Position numbers and translations under genes: made by a program
Origin: Pedobacter segetis
GTDB taxonomy: Bacteria > Bacteroidota > Bacteroidia > Sphingobacteriales > Sphingobacteriaceae
Length of the DNA stretch: 64,000 nt
Assembly: GCF_016623585.1 (NCBI RefSeq)
Contig: NZ_JAEHFY010000011.1
Span: 62,001-126,000, forward strand
Reading direction: 5' to 3'
The notes under the pieces: generated by a model
Database searches by the model: none
Told to the model about the DNA's origin: nothing
The model's input: only the letters and a program-made list of their open reading frames with translations
Shown: in pieces, positions 46,844-54,408 of the stretch
Position numbering within the stretch: the first letter of the stretch is position 1
How the letters are laid out: every line of letters begins with the position of its first letter

Positions 46844-47395
46844 ATGGCAATTTCTAAATGGAAAACACTTTCTTCTAAATATTTAGTGCAAAAACCTTGG
46901 GCAACTTTAAGGGTTGATGAATGTGAATTGCCCAATGGGAGGGTGGCGAGCGAATATTATGTGCTTGAATACCCAAATTGGGTAAACGTGGTTGCCGTAA
47001 CTGATGATGAAAAAGTGATCATGGTGAGGCAATATCGCCATAGCGGAGATATTGTTTCTATCGAAATACCTGGAGGTGTGATCGATGGTGATGAAAAGCC
47101 CGTTGATGCCGCAAAGCGTGAACTTTTAGAAGAAACAGGTTATTTGTTTGATGATTTTGAATTGGTTTCTACCATTTACCCCAACCCCGCAACTTCTAAT
47201 AATGTTACTTATTGCTATTTGGCCAAAGGCGGAAAAAAAGTGCAAGAGCAAGATCTAGATGAACATGAAGATATAGACATTGAACTTTATTCTGTTGCCG
47301 AAGTAAAGCAAATGCTGTTGCACAATGAGATCCCGCAAGCGTTGCATGTAACTGGTTTAACTTATGGGCTTTTGAAATTAGGTGTTTTGAAGTAA
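46844..47395 (+). CDS. Nudix hydrolase (ADP-sugar pyrophosphatase-like)
   Basis: This 183-residue protein has a complete Nudix box, Gly78-x5-Glu84-x7-Arg92-Glu93-Leu-Leu-Glu96-Glu97-Thr-Gly99. The upstream strand VMVRQYRHSGDIVSIEIPGG resembles ADP-ribose/ADP-sugar pyrophosphatases of the NudF type. It would hydrolyse a nucleoside diphosphate linked to another moiety; the substrate is inferred from the family. It is monocistronic and convergent with the disulfide reductase gene. Confidence 0.88.
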   Translation: MAISKWKTLSSKYLVQKPWATLRVDECELPNGRVASEYYVLEYPNWVNVVAVTDDEKVIMVRQYRHSGDIVSIEIPGGVIDGDEKPVDAAKRELLEETGYLFDDFELVSTIYPNPATSNNVTYCYLAKGGKKVQEQDLDEHEDIDIELYSVAEVKQMLLHNEIPQALHVTGLTYGLLKLGVLK

Positions 47396-47439
47396 GCTTT
47401 TGCTGTTTTCCTTATGCTTTAAACCCTTTCTCCTTTTAG

Positions 47440-48816
47440 CTATTCATCTAATGACATAAAAAGATTGTTCAGCGATTCTGAAAAGAGGGGGTGGGCAAAA
47501 ATATTGGACCTAATTTGCTCATAAGTGATATTCCCCATCATGGCCATTTGCAAAACCGACATGATTTCTCCACCTTGCTCGCCAATGATAGATGCACCTA
47601 AAATGAGTTTAGTACCCGCATCTACTATGGCTTTCATATAACCTTTGGTTTCGCCAGTTTCTAAAGCCCTAGCTACATATTTCATTTCTAACTTGGCCAC
47701 TTTGTAATTCAATTTTTGCTTTTTAGCCTCGCCTTCTGTAATGCCAATGCGCCCTAGTTGTGGGTCTGTAAACATACAATATGGTACAAGCCTTCCTTTG
47801 GTGGTTTTGCTGCCATTTTTTAATAGATTATCGGCCAAAATTACATAATCATTGTAGGCAATGTGCGTAAAAGCAGGGCCGCCTTTAACATCGCCCAAAG
47901 CATAAATATTTTTTTGTGTGGTTTTTAGATGTTCATCAACTTCAATAAAACCCCTATCATTAGTGTTTATGCCAGCAAATGATAATTTTAGATTTTTTGT
48001 TTGTGGAGAGCGCCCCGCAGCCACTAAAATATGGCTCCCGGTAAAGTCTCTCTTTTTACCTTTAATGGTGGTGCTTACCGTTTTTTCATTTTTTCCCGAA
48101 ACAGCAATTACTTCTGCAGAGGTGTGTATCTCTATGTTTTCACTTTTAAATATGTCTGTAATGGCAACACAAACATCATCATCTTCATGAGGCAGCAAAG
48201 TATCAGACTTTTCTAAAATGGTCACTTTCGCTCCAAAACGGCTCATCATCTGCCCAAATTCTAAGGCAATGTAGCCACCACCTATAATGATTAGATGTGT
48301 TGGAACTTCTTCTAATTCCATAATGGTGGTAGAAGTAAGGTAAGAAGTGGTTTTTATACCCTCTATGTTTGGGATGGTTGGCGAACAGCCCGTATTGATA
48401 AAAATAAGTTCTCCCTCTATGTCTATTGTTTCTTCTTTTGTATCGATTTTTATATGGTGCGCAGCTTCAAAATAGCCTTCGCCCATAAAAACCGTGATGT
48501 TTTTTTCTTTTTCTAAACCTTTGATCGCTCCGTTTCTAAAAGATTTAACGATTGCGTTTTTCCTTTCTAAAACGGTTGAATAATCAAGCTCGAAATTTTT
48601 TGGATTTGCGCCCCACTTTGCGCCGTTTTTTACCAAATATGCAACCCTTGCGCTGGCAACCATCGTTTTTGTTGGCGAGCAACCATCGTTTATACAGGTG
48701 CCACCGATCATTCTTTTTTCTATTAATGCTACTTTTTTACCTGCTTGGGCAAACTTTTTTGATAGTGGGATTCCTGCTTGGCCTGCGCCAATAACAATTA
48801 CATCGAATTTTTGCAT
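47440..48816 (-). CDS. Class I flavoprotein disulfide reductase (mercuric-reductase/dihydrolipoamide-dehydrogenase-like)
   Basis: This 458-residue FAD- and NAD(P)-dependent enzyme has an N-terminal FAD motif (VIVIGAGQAGIPLSKKFAQAG), the redox-active pair GGTCINDGCSPTK (Cys41, Cys46), a second dinucleotide fold (LIIIGGGYIALEFGQMMSRFGAKVTILE), the FAD motif NIYALGDVKGGPAFTH and the C-terminal dimerisation domain with FAHPLFSESLNNLF (the family usually has HPTxxE). There is no N-terminal metal-binding domain, and no mer genes lie nearby, so the substrate is unknown; true mercuric reductase activity is doubtful. Confidence 0.88.
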   Translation of the reverse strand: MQKFDVIVIGAGQAGIPLSKKFAQAGKKVALIEKRMIGGTCINDGCSPTKTMVASARVAYLVKNGAKWGANPKNFELDYSTVLERKNAIVKSFRNGAIKGLEKEKNITVFMGEGYFEAAHHIKIDTKEETIDIEGELIFINTGCSPTIPNIEGIKTTSYLTSTTIMELEEVPTHLIIIGGGYIALEFGQMMSRFGAKVTILEKSDTLLPHEDDDVCVAITDIFKSENIEIHTSAEVIAVSGKNEKTVSTTIKGKKRDFTGSHILVAAGRSPQTKNLKLSFAGINTNDRGFIEVDEHLKTTQKNIYALGDVKGGPAFTHIAYNDYVILADNLLKNGSKTTKGRLVPYCMFTDPQLGRIGITEGEAKKQKLNYKVAKLEMKYVARALETGETKGYMKAIVDAGTKLILGASIIGEQGGEIMSVLQMAMMGNITYEQIRSNIFAHPLFSESLNNLFMSLDE

Positions 48817-48888
48817 GATCTTAATTATGGAGTGAATGATAACCTACTAAAGCACATAAGATGCCATAATAGATTTGACAAGAAAACA

Positions 48889-48924
48889 AAACCCCTTTAA
48901 CCAAATTAATGGTTAAAGGGGTTT
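48889..48924 (-). terminator. Terminator after the 79-residue gene
   Basis: AAACCCCTTTAACC and GGTTAAAGGGGTTT form a perfect 14-bp stem with an 8-nt loop and T tracts on both sides. Confidence 0.85.
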
Positions 48925-48942
48925 TTAAAAGCTATCTTTAAA

Positions 48943-49182
48943 TTATCCGCCAGTTTGCGGATGGGTAGCTTTTTTATCTTGCTTGGGCTCGTTTCTTATA
49001 TCTGTAAATTGCCTTTTATGGTCTCCGTTTTTTTCTTTGTAACCGCCCTCGGGCTCCTCCTCGTCTAAATTCTCGTTTCTTCTTTGGGCCTCTTCTTTAG
49101 CCCTATTTATTTGCTCAATGGTTCTTTTATCGTCTGTTTCTTGCATGGGGCCAGATTCCCATTTTTTATCTTTTGCTTCCAT
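48943..49182 (-). CDS. Small hydrophilic protein, unknown function
   Basis: This 79-residue protein is very rich in Glu, Lys, Asp, Arg and Gln, with no hydrophobic segment, and is probably disordered or helical. I recognise no family. It lies upstream of the disulfide reductase gene on the same strand but is separated from it by a terminator. Its last codons (HPQTGG and stop) fall in a CCGCCAGTTTGCGG-type repeat (48945-48962), so the natural end of the protein may have been replaced or extended by repeat insertion. Confidence 0.6.
   Translation of the reverse strand: MEAKDKKWESGPMQETDDKRTIEQINRAKEEAQRRNENLDEEEPEGGYKEKNGDHKRQFTDIRNEPKQDKKATHPQTGG
48945..48962. repeat. Short palindromic repeat within a gene end
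   Basis: ATCCGCCAGTTTGCGGAT is an inverted repeat (ATCCGC/GCGGAT) of the same type as those at 40842, 54273, 55921 and 62906. It overlaps the last codons and the stop codon of the 79-residue gene. Confidence 0.7.
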
Positions 49183-49243
49183 GGTGTTTGAGTTTAATTC
49201 TTAGTATTAAATCAAACTTCTTGCCATTTAGCTTTTTAATAAT

Positions 49244-49720
49244 CTATTTCAAAGTAATCTGTCTTTTGATGCTCTCTTCTAAAGAAATAAATGTTTCTGT
49301 ACGCTGGATACCCGAAACCGCTTGTATTTCATCGTTTAAAACATATCTTAAATGGTTGGTGTCTCTACAAATAATTTTTGCAAACATAGAATAGCCACCC
49401 GTGGTATAATGTAGTTCTACTATCTCTTTGATTTTTTTTAGCTCATTAACGGCATCATGATAAATAGAACCTTTTTCTAAATAGATCCCTAAAAAAGCAC
49501 AAATATCATAACCCACTTTTTGGGCATCTACAATTAGGTTAGATCCTTTGATAATGCCCAAATCCTGCATCTTTTTCATCCTCACATGTATGGTGCCGCC
49601 AGAAACGATCAATTCTTTGGCTATTTCTGTATAGGCGGTGGTTGCATCGTTCATTAAAATAGATAAAATATCTATATCCAAATTATCAATTTCTAAATTA
49701 GGTCTTAATTTATCATTCAT
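49244..49720 (-). CDS. Lrp/AsnC-family transcriptional regulator
   Basis: This 158-residue regulator has an N-terminal AsnC helix-turn-helix (NLDIDILSILMNDATTAYTEIAKELIVSGGTIHVRMKKMQDLGII, about residues 13-58) and a C-terminal RAM ligand-binding domain (about 75-155; SMFAKIICRDTNHLRYVLNDEIQAVSGIQRTETFISL). Such proteins usually sense amino acids and act locally or globally. It is monocistronic; the target is not evident from neighbours. Confidence 0.92.
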   Translation of the reverse strand: MNDKLRPNLEIDNLDIDILSILMNDATTAYTEIAKELIVSGGTIHVRMKKMQDLGIIKGSNLIVDAQKVGYDICAFLGIYLEKGSIYHDAVNELKKIKEIVELHYTTGGYSMFAKIICRDTNHLRYVLNDEIQAVSGIQRTETFISLEESIKRQITLK

Positions 49721-49793
49721 GTTTTTATCGATTACTAATATTTAACAATTATAAATAAAAAATTAATAAAAATTAAAATATTTTGTTGAAATA

Positions 49794-49825
49794 TTTGCAA
49801 CGTATTACCAATAGCATTACATTTG
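49794..49825 (+). promoter_or_regulatory. Bacteroidota-type promoter of the unusual tRNA-like gene
   Basis: TTTG at 49794-49797, a 20-nt spacer and TACATTTG at 49818-49825 match the TTTG/TAnnTTTG consensus, with the same spacing as the tRNA-Gln promoter in this window. The tRNA-like gene begins 60 bp further. Confidence 0.72.
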
Positions 49826-49884
49826 TTCTATACAATAAGACAAACGGGCAAGCCGAATGTTAAAATTGAAAAAATAAAATACAC

Positions 49885-49996
49885 TGTAGGGTGGTGAAAT
49901 TGGCAGACACACCTCCTTGTCTCGGTGGCGAAGATTTGGGAAATAGCCGCAAGGTGAAATAACTGCTTCGTGTAGGTTCGACTCCTACCCCTACAG
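49885..49996 (+). tRNA. Unusual class-II tRNA-like gene, apparent anticodon GTC, 112 nt
   Basis: The sequence folds as a cloverleaf. The acceptor pairs TGTAGGG (49885-49891) with CCCTACA (49989-49995); C49884-G49996 would make it 8 bp. The D arm GTG/CAC encloses AAATTGGCAGA with the conserved GG. The T arm is GTAGG-TTCGACT-CCTAC. The anticodon arm is CCTCC-TTGTCTC-GGTGG with one T-T mismatch, giving anticodon GTC after a normal T33, but position 37 is a pyrimidine. The variable region is 43 nt (49929-49971), closed by CGAAG/CTTCG and containing a GCC-GCAA-GGT hairpin. GTC would read Asp codons, yet Asp tRNAs are class I. It has its own promoter and a terminator-like hairpin. It may be a functional odd tRNA, a tRNA-derived regulatory RNA or a decaying tRNA-Leu/Ser. 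Confidence 0.6.
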
Positions 49997-50031
49997 CCCT
50001 TTCGTTTAATTTAGGTTTATAATTGGTTAGT

Positions 50032-50062
50032 TTAAGCTCCACTCTCCCCGTTTGGAGCTTAA
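50032..50062 (+). terminator. Terminator-like hairpin after the tRNA-like gene
   Basis: TTAAGCTCCA and TGGAGCTTAA form a perfect 10-bp stem with an 11-nt loop, followed by a weak T-rich stretch (CTGTTTTATAAGCTTTTT). Confidence 0.6.
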
Positions 50063-50200
50063 CTGTTTTATAAGCTTTTTGAAATTGAAAAACTTAAATC
50101 TATAATTAAAACAGCTAGCATCTGAACATTTTAATATCTCCGTCAAAAAATTTCTATTTTCGGTAAAAGCATTTAAACTATAATGCTATAAATATCCAAT

Positions 50201-50625
50201 ATGAAAAAAAAATCGATACCACTTACTTAGAGCGTTGTATTGCAACATTAGACAAAGCCTACGGACTATTACTAAGCGCAGACCCAAACGAGATAGATGA
50301 TGATAGGTATCGTTAGGCCTGTGTTAAAGAGTTTGAGATTATTTTACCTATACAAGTTTGGGCTTATGGCAGCCGAGTAAACGGAGATGCACATGTAGGC
50401 AGCGATTTAGATTTAGTGATAAGAACCCCTGACTTAAAGAGATTATCACTCGATATATTTTTGAATGTTTAAGAAAAAATACGGGAGTGTAATGTGCTGA
50501 TTGTGGTACATCTTTTTGATTGGGCAAGGTTGCCAGAAAGTTTCCATAAAAACATAGAAGCGCAACATGAGGTGCTTTATGAAAATAAAGATATGATTTT
50601 TAAAGTGCCCAATGCAAAACCTTAA
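50201..50625 (+). pseudogene. Collapsed HEPN-MNT (minimal nucleotidyltransferase) toxin-antitoxin remnant
   Basis: A single frame reads TTYLERCIATLDKAYGLLLS...YR, a stop, ACVKEFEIIL, then VWAYGSRVNGDAHVGSDLDLVIRT, LSLDIFLNV, a stop, and VLIVVHLFDWARLP to the end at 50625. The first part resembles the N-terminus of a HEPN/nucleotidyltransferase-substrate-binding protein (HI0074 type). The second has the nucleotidyltransferase signature GSRxxGxxxxGSDLDL. The two genes normally lie side by side; here they are fused by loss of the HEPN C-terminus and MNT N-terminus, with two in-frame stops and a poly-A frameshift after the ATG at 50201. The flanking parts of the 1-kb gap hold nothing else I can name. 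Confidence 0.75.
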
Positions 50626-50724
50626 ACGGCCGATTAATTTTTGAGCCTTAACTTTATGAAGCACTAAGGTTTGATCTAATAGATCATTTATTTTGGCCTT
50701 GCATAACCAGCCGAAAATTGATGA

Positions 50725-51210
50725 CTACAATACCACCATACCGATCGCATCAAAAGAGATCATTCTTTTTGGGCCTTTTATTTTTGCTATTTCTTTTTCT
50801 GGGGCATCAATTTCTTGGGCGAGCTGCTTTTGTTGATCTTCGCTAAAAATATCGGTTTTGGCCATTCCTTTAATTACTACCGTTTTTCCTTTAGTGCTGT
50901 TGGGAATTTTAAATTTACCTTCTTCAAAATTTACCTTCATAAGGTCGTTATTGGGTAATTTAATGGTAACCCAATTACCGTCTTTATTGCAAACATTATT
51001 AACCACACCTTTAACGGTAACTTTTTCACGCTCGCCACCATGTACCAAATCTAATAAAGTACTTAATTCTCTAACGTTATTGTCAAGTATAGAGTCGCCG
51101 TAAACGGTTCCCTTAATGTTTTGGGCACCCCTTAAACGCACTTTTTCTCTATTAACGCATGAAGTAGCTAAAAGCGCAAGCAGCAATAGGGATAGAATAT
51201 TTATTTTCAT
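50725..51210 (-). CDS. DUF4920 lipoprotein
   Basis: This protein has 161 residues from the ATG at 51210, chosen because it begins the lipoprotein signal MKINILSLLLLALLATSC; a start at 51231 would add seven polar and aromatic residues before it. The body matches DUF4920, an OB-like small domain: VTVKGVVNNVCNKDGNWVTIKL, MKVNFEEGKFKIPNSTKGKTVVIKG and a C-terminal MISFDAIGMVV. No function is known for the family. It is monocistronic. Confidence 0.82.
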   Translation of the reverse strand: MKINILSLLLLALLATSCVNREKVRLRGAQNIKGTVYGDSILDNNVRELSTLLDLVHGGEREKVTVKGVVNNVCNKDGNWVTIKLPNNDLMKVNFEEGKFKIPNSTKGKTVVIKGMAKTDIFSEDQQKQLAQEIDAPEKEIAKIKGPKRMISFDAIGMVVL

Positions 51211-51347
51211 TTTTAATAACCAATGAGACAAATATCTATTTATTTATTAAAGCTTTACATTATTTCTTACTAATAAGACAATAAATTTACCAATGACTTA
51301 CAATAGGCAATAATTTTGATGCTTAAAATAACCGGTAAAACCTATTT

Positions 51348-52013
51348 TCATTTTGCCTTTCTTAATAATACCTCTAGTTTTTCTCTCCATTCTAAAGTGA
51401 GTTCTTTTAAATCAACCAAGCGTTCTAGAGCGGCTTTATTTTTAAAATCGTGGTAACGGATTTGGTTAACAAAAGCAACAGAGATCTTTTTTGGATGAGC
51501 TGATAAATGTACCAATCCATCGGTTTTTTTAACCTGCCCCTCTTTGATGGTGCGCAGATAGAAACCAGTAAAACCTGTATCTTGACAAAGTTTAGCGAAT
51601 GGTTTATAGTTATATCTTATCCCGATGATAAAACAAGGCCCACGGGGTTCTGAAACTTCTACTATTGCATCTCCTAATTGATATTTATCGCCAATAAAAA
51701 TATTTTCTTCTAAACTACTTTCTCCTTCTAGGGTTAGGTTTTCTCCAAAGGCGGCAAACCCTAAATCTAAATTTAATTCTTTTTCCCAATAGGCAAACCT
51801 ATTTGCACTATAACAGCAAATCGCCTTATCGTTGCCGCCATGGTGTTTTTTATCTGCAACCATATCGCCTTCAAAACCCGTCATGCGTAAAAATATGTTT
51901 CTATCACCAATGCTTTCTTTTTTAAAAGCGGTTTTTACCGATTGATGATCGGCCACCAACTGTTCTATATTCCCTTTTATATTGATTGATTGTATGGAAA
52001 TGTTTTTATTCAT
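51348..52013 (-). CDS. MOSC-domain protein (YiiM-like)
   Basis: This protein has 221 residues from the ATG at 52013; an alternative ATG at 52037 would add eight residues and place the start 6 bp after the upstream stop. The MOSC domain, which handles molybdenum-cofactor sulfur in the wider family, shows GFEGDMVADKKHHGGNDKAICCYSANRF, FGENLTLEGESSLEENIFIGD and the conserved cysteine in SEPRGPCFIIG. YiiM-type proteins detoxify N-hydroxylated bases in E. coli; whether that holds here is unknown. Confidence 0.88.
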   Translation of the reverse strand: MNKNISIQSINIKGNIEQLVADHQSVKTAFKKESIGDRNIFLRMTGFEGDMVADKKHHGGNDKAICCYSANRFAYWEKELNLDLGFAAFGENLTLEGESSLEENIFIGDKYQLGDAIVEVSEPRGPCFIIGIRYNYKPFAKLCQDTGFTGFYLRTIKEGQVKKTDGLVHLSAHPKKISVAFVNQIRYHDFKNKAALERLVDLKELTLEWREKLEVLLRKAK

Positions 52014-52043
52014 GATGAATGGTGATGAGGATTTCAAATTTAC

Positions 52044-52940
52044 TCAGGATATAAGATTAAAGAAAAGCAATACTACGTATTGTAAAATCAAGGTTCCGTC
52101 TAAGTAAAAAAAATAGTAGTATTCATTTTTTTCCCATTTAGATTTAAAAATGAGCCAAGCAGTTAGAATAATGGTTAAAGTGAGCGCAAAAAAATCGATA
52201 TTGAATCCGCCTGAGCGGAAGAAGAACAATAAAATCAGATAAACCACCAATAATATTTGGCAAAATAAATAGGCTTTTTTTTCGCCATAAACCGTTGCAA
52301 TTGTTTTTAGTTTATACTTGGTGTCTTGCAGCATATCCCTAATATCAAAAGGGATAGTAATTGCTGTTACAAACAGTAATCTCTTAAAAATTAGAATAAA
52401 TAAATCTGGTTTACTAAGGTTAATTTGTTGGTTAGCAGCAATTTCTAAATAGGGCAACCATACCGAACTTAAGGCCCAAACCAGAGCGATCAATAATAAT
52501 TTTAGCCCTGGTATGTTTCTTAAACCGTATTTTGCCCCACCGGTAGAAAATAAAGGGGTAGAGTATCCTATTGAAATAATCCCTAAGAATACCAACAGTA
52601 CTTGGGGCTTAAAACCCAATTCAAAAAAGCAAGGCATTAAAGCTAAAGCAGCCAAAACGGTAATGGCCAAATTAAGTTTATAATGGGCAAAGATCCATCG
52701 CACACGCCTATATTCTGAATTCTGTGGGTTTTTTGGTTTTTGGATGAGGATGCTAAAATTATAGGAAACAATGGTAGAAAAGAAGAGGCAACCTATGATG
52801 TACCAATTTATGGCAAAGCCTAACAGATGGTAGGTTACCAAACCTTGTGCTGCCGCACCCAAAGAAATAAAGATGTTGCTAAAGAGTAAAAAATCTAAAG
52901 GAAGCCGGAAATATCTAATCATTTTAAAGTGGAAAGCCAA
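52044..52940 (-). CDS. UbiA-like prenyltransferase-family membrane protein
   Basis: This 298-residue protein has about 8-9 hydrophobic helices. The second aspartate-rich motif of UbiA enzymes is visible as PFDIRDMLQDTKYKLKTIAT (about residues 195-214), while the first (usually NDxxD) is degenerate, NFSILIQKPKN. This suggests a diverged or inactive member. It may start at the second Met (52922). It lies upstream of the MOSC gene on the same strand, 30 bp from its likely start; substrate unknown. Confidence 0.75.
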   Translation of the reverse strand: MAFHFKMIRYFRLPLDFLLFSNIFISLGAAAQGLVTYHLLGFAINWYIIGCLFFSTIVSYNFSILIQKPKNPQNSEYRRVRWIFAHYKLNLAITVLAALALMPCFFELGFKPQVLLVFLGIISIGYSTPLFSTGGAKYGLRNIPGLKLLLIALVWALSSVWLPYLEIAANQQINLSKPDLFILIFKRLLFVTAITIPFDIRDMLQDTKYKLKTIATVYGEKKAYLFCQILLVVYLILLFFFRSGGFNIDFFALTLTIILTAWLIFKSKWEKNEYYYFFYLDGTLILQYVVLLFFNLIS

Positions 52941-52986
52941 CGGTTTAAAGCTAGCAAACAGATTTTATATTTCTCAATAGAAAAAA

Positions 52987-54225
52987 CTAACCTTTTTTTA
53001 ATTCAAAAATAGTGATCTCTGGCAAAATACCAACTCTCCCCGGATAACCTAAAAAGCCGTAACCCACGTTTACGTATAATTGTTGGTTGCCTTCTTTATA
53101 AAGCCCGTCCCATTCGTTATATACATATTGTACCGGGCTCCATTTAACATATTCGCTTTCGATACCAAATTGCGCACCATGTGTATGGCCGGCGAAACTT
53201 GCATCAACGGTGGGGTATTTTGGCAATACTTCTGCCCGCCAGTGCGAAGGATCATGAGAAAGCAGTAGTTTTATCGGCAGATCATCGGTGTTTTTAATGG
53301 CCTCTTCCATTTTACCAAACTTAGGGAAACGGCCGGTACCCCAATTTTCGATTCCCAAAATACCAATTTCTGCTCCGTTTACTTTCAACCTGCGGTTTTC
53401 GTTCATCAATAGATCCCAACCCATTAATTGATGTGCTTTTTTAACATCTTCCACATTTTTTAATCTAGCCGCTTCGCTAGCCCATTTTTCATAGGTGCCA
53501 TAATCATGGTTACCCAAGGTAGAATAAACGCCCAAAGGTGCTCTTACTTTAGAAAAAATATCTTGGTAATCTTTCATTTCGGTGGCTTTGCCATTTACCA
53601 GATCACCAGTAAAAAATATAAAATCGGGCTTTTGTTGCAATAGCATTTCTACACCGCCCAAAACCGCTTTTTTATTGTAGAAACTCCCAGAATGTATGTC
53701 GGATATCTGCCCCAACGTAATCCCGTCAAATTCTGATGGTAAATTTTTGAAATACAAAGTCTGCCTCCTTACCCTATAATCATAAGCACCATAGGCAATT
53801 CCCCAGGTTAACGATGCCAAAGGGATGGCCGCAACAGCTAAACCCGCTTTAACCAAAAACTCTGAACGCGGAATGGAATTTTCTTGCTTAACAACCTCTT
53901 TTTCAGGAAAAATTTTACCTTTTATCCATAAAAAAAAACGCCTTATATCATCTATAAACAAGAAAGGCATAAAAACCAGTTTGGTTACAAAGGTAATGAA
54001 GAAAGCCACCAAGAACACGGTTTTTATACTTAGGTATAGATTAAAAATCATGCTCAAATAAACCCCTAAGAGCAAGATCAAAGTATATCCCCACCAAATA
54101 GATTTTAAAATTTTTCGCTTTTTGATGTTCCAATCTCGGTAAACATTCATAATTGCTTTGAAGCTGTAAAAATCTATCAGCAAAAGCAAAAAGGTTATAA
54201 TTATGAGTGGTATAACTCTTCCCAT
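52987..54225 (-). CDS. Membrane-anchored metallophosphoesterase (YkuE-like)
   Basis: This 412-residue protein has an N-terminal membrane part with about four hydrophobic helices (residues 1-140) and a C-terminal calcineurin-like phosphoesterase. The metal-binding blocks are in order: LGQISDIHSGSF, FFTGDLVNGK, STLGNHDYG, LLLSHDPSHW and SFAGHTHGAQFGI. The active site probably faces the periplasm. Substrates of the family are phosphodiesters or pyrophosphates such as UDP-sugars or lipid A-type molecules; not resolved here. Confidence 0.9.
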   Translation of the reverse strand: MGRVIPLIIITFLLLLIDFYSFKAIMNVYRDWNIKKRKILKSIWWGYTLILLLGVYLSMIFNLYLSIKTVFLVAFFITFVTKLVFMPFLFIDDIRRFFLWIKGKIFPEKEVVKQENSIPRSEFLVKAGLAVAAIPLASLTWGIAYGAYDYRVRRQTLYFKNLPSEFDGITLGQISDIHSGSFYNKKAVLGGVEMLLQQKPDFIFFTGDLVNGKATEMKDYQDIFSKVRAPLGVYSTLGNHDYGTYEKWASEAARLKNVEDVKKAHQLMGWDLLMNENRRLKVNGAEIGILGIENWGTGRFPKFGKMEEAIKNTDDLPIKLLLSHDPSHWRAEVLPKYPTVDASFAGHTHGAQFGIESEYVKWSPVQYVYNEWDGLYKEGNQQLYVNVGYGFLGYPGRVGILPEITIFELKKG

Positions 54226-54240
54226 GTTCTTTTTAATATT

Positions 54241-54330
54241 TTTTGGCGTTTCCCGCAGAAAAAGAGTGTAGGTCCGCCAGCCGGAGGATAAATTTTTTTG
54301 TCCATTCTTCGACTTCGCTCAGAATAACAA
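54241..54330 (-). repeat. Dispersed noncoding repeat, partial copy in reverse orientation
   Basis: Read on the minus strand this has GTTATTCTGAGCGAAGTCGA, the palindrome TCCTCCGGCTGGCGGA and a tail ending AAACGCCAAAA, matching the 3' half of the repeat copy at 62781. It lies upstream of the metallophosphoesterase gene. Confidence 0.6.
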
Positions 54331-54366
54331 AAAAAAGATTTTCACTGCAATCCCTAACCGCAAAAC

Positions 54367-54406
54367 AAACAAATAGCCCACTATTAAAACCGTGGGCTAT
54401 TTGTTT
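54367..54406 (-). terminator. Terminator after the AAA+ gene
   Basis: AAACAAATAGCCCAC and GTGGGCTATTTGTTT form a perfect 15-bp stem with a 10-nt loop, three bases beyond the gene end. Confidence 0.85.
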
Positions 54407-54408
54407 AT

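Noticed and set aside
47440-48816. Mercury-resistance reductase
   Set aside because: It has the CxxxxC redox motif but lacks the metal-binding N-terminal domain and mer neighbours, so only the broad flavoprotein class is supported.
49885-49996. Selenocysteine tRNA
   Set aside because: The long variable arm and possible 8-bp acceptor fit, but the anticodon is GTC and not TCA, and no selenium genes are in the window.
49860-50042. A 60-codon minus-strand frame
   Set aside because: It is antisense to the tRNA-like gene; the GVGVEPTRSS-type peptide is the usual artefact of translating a tRNA backwards.
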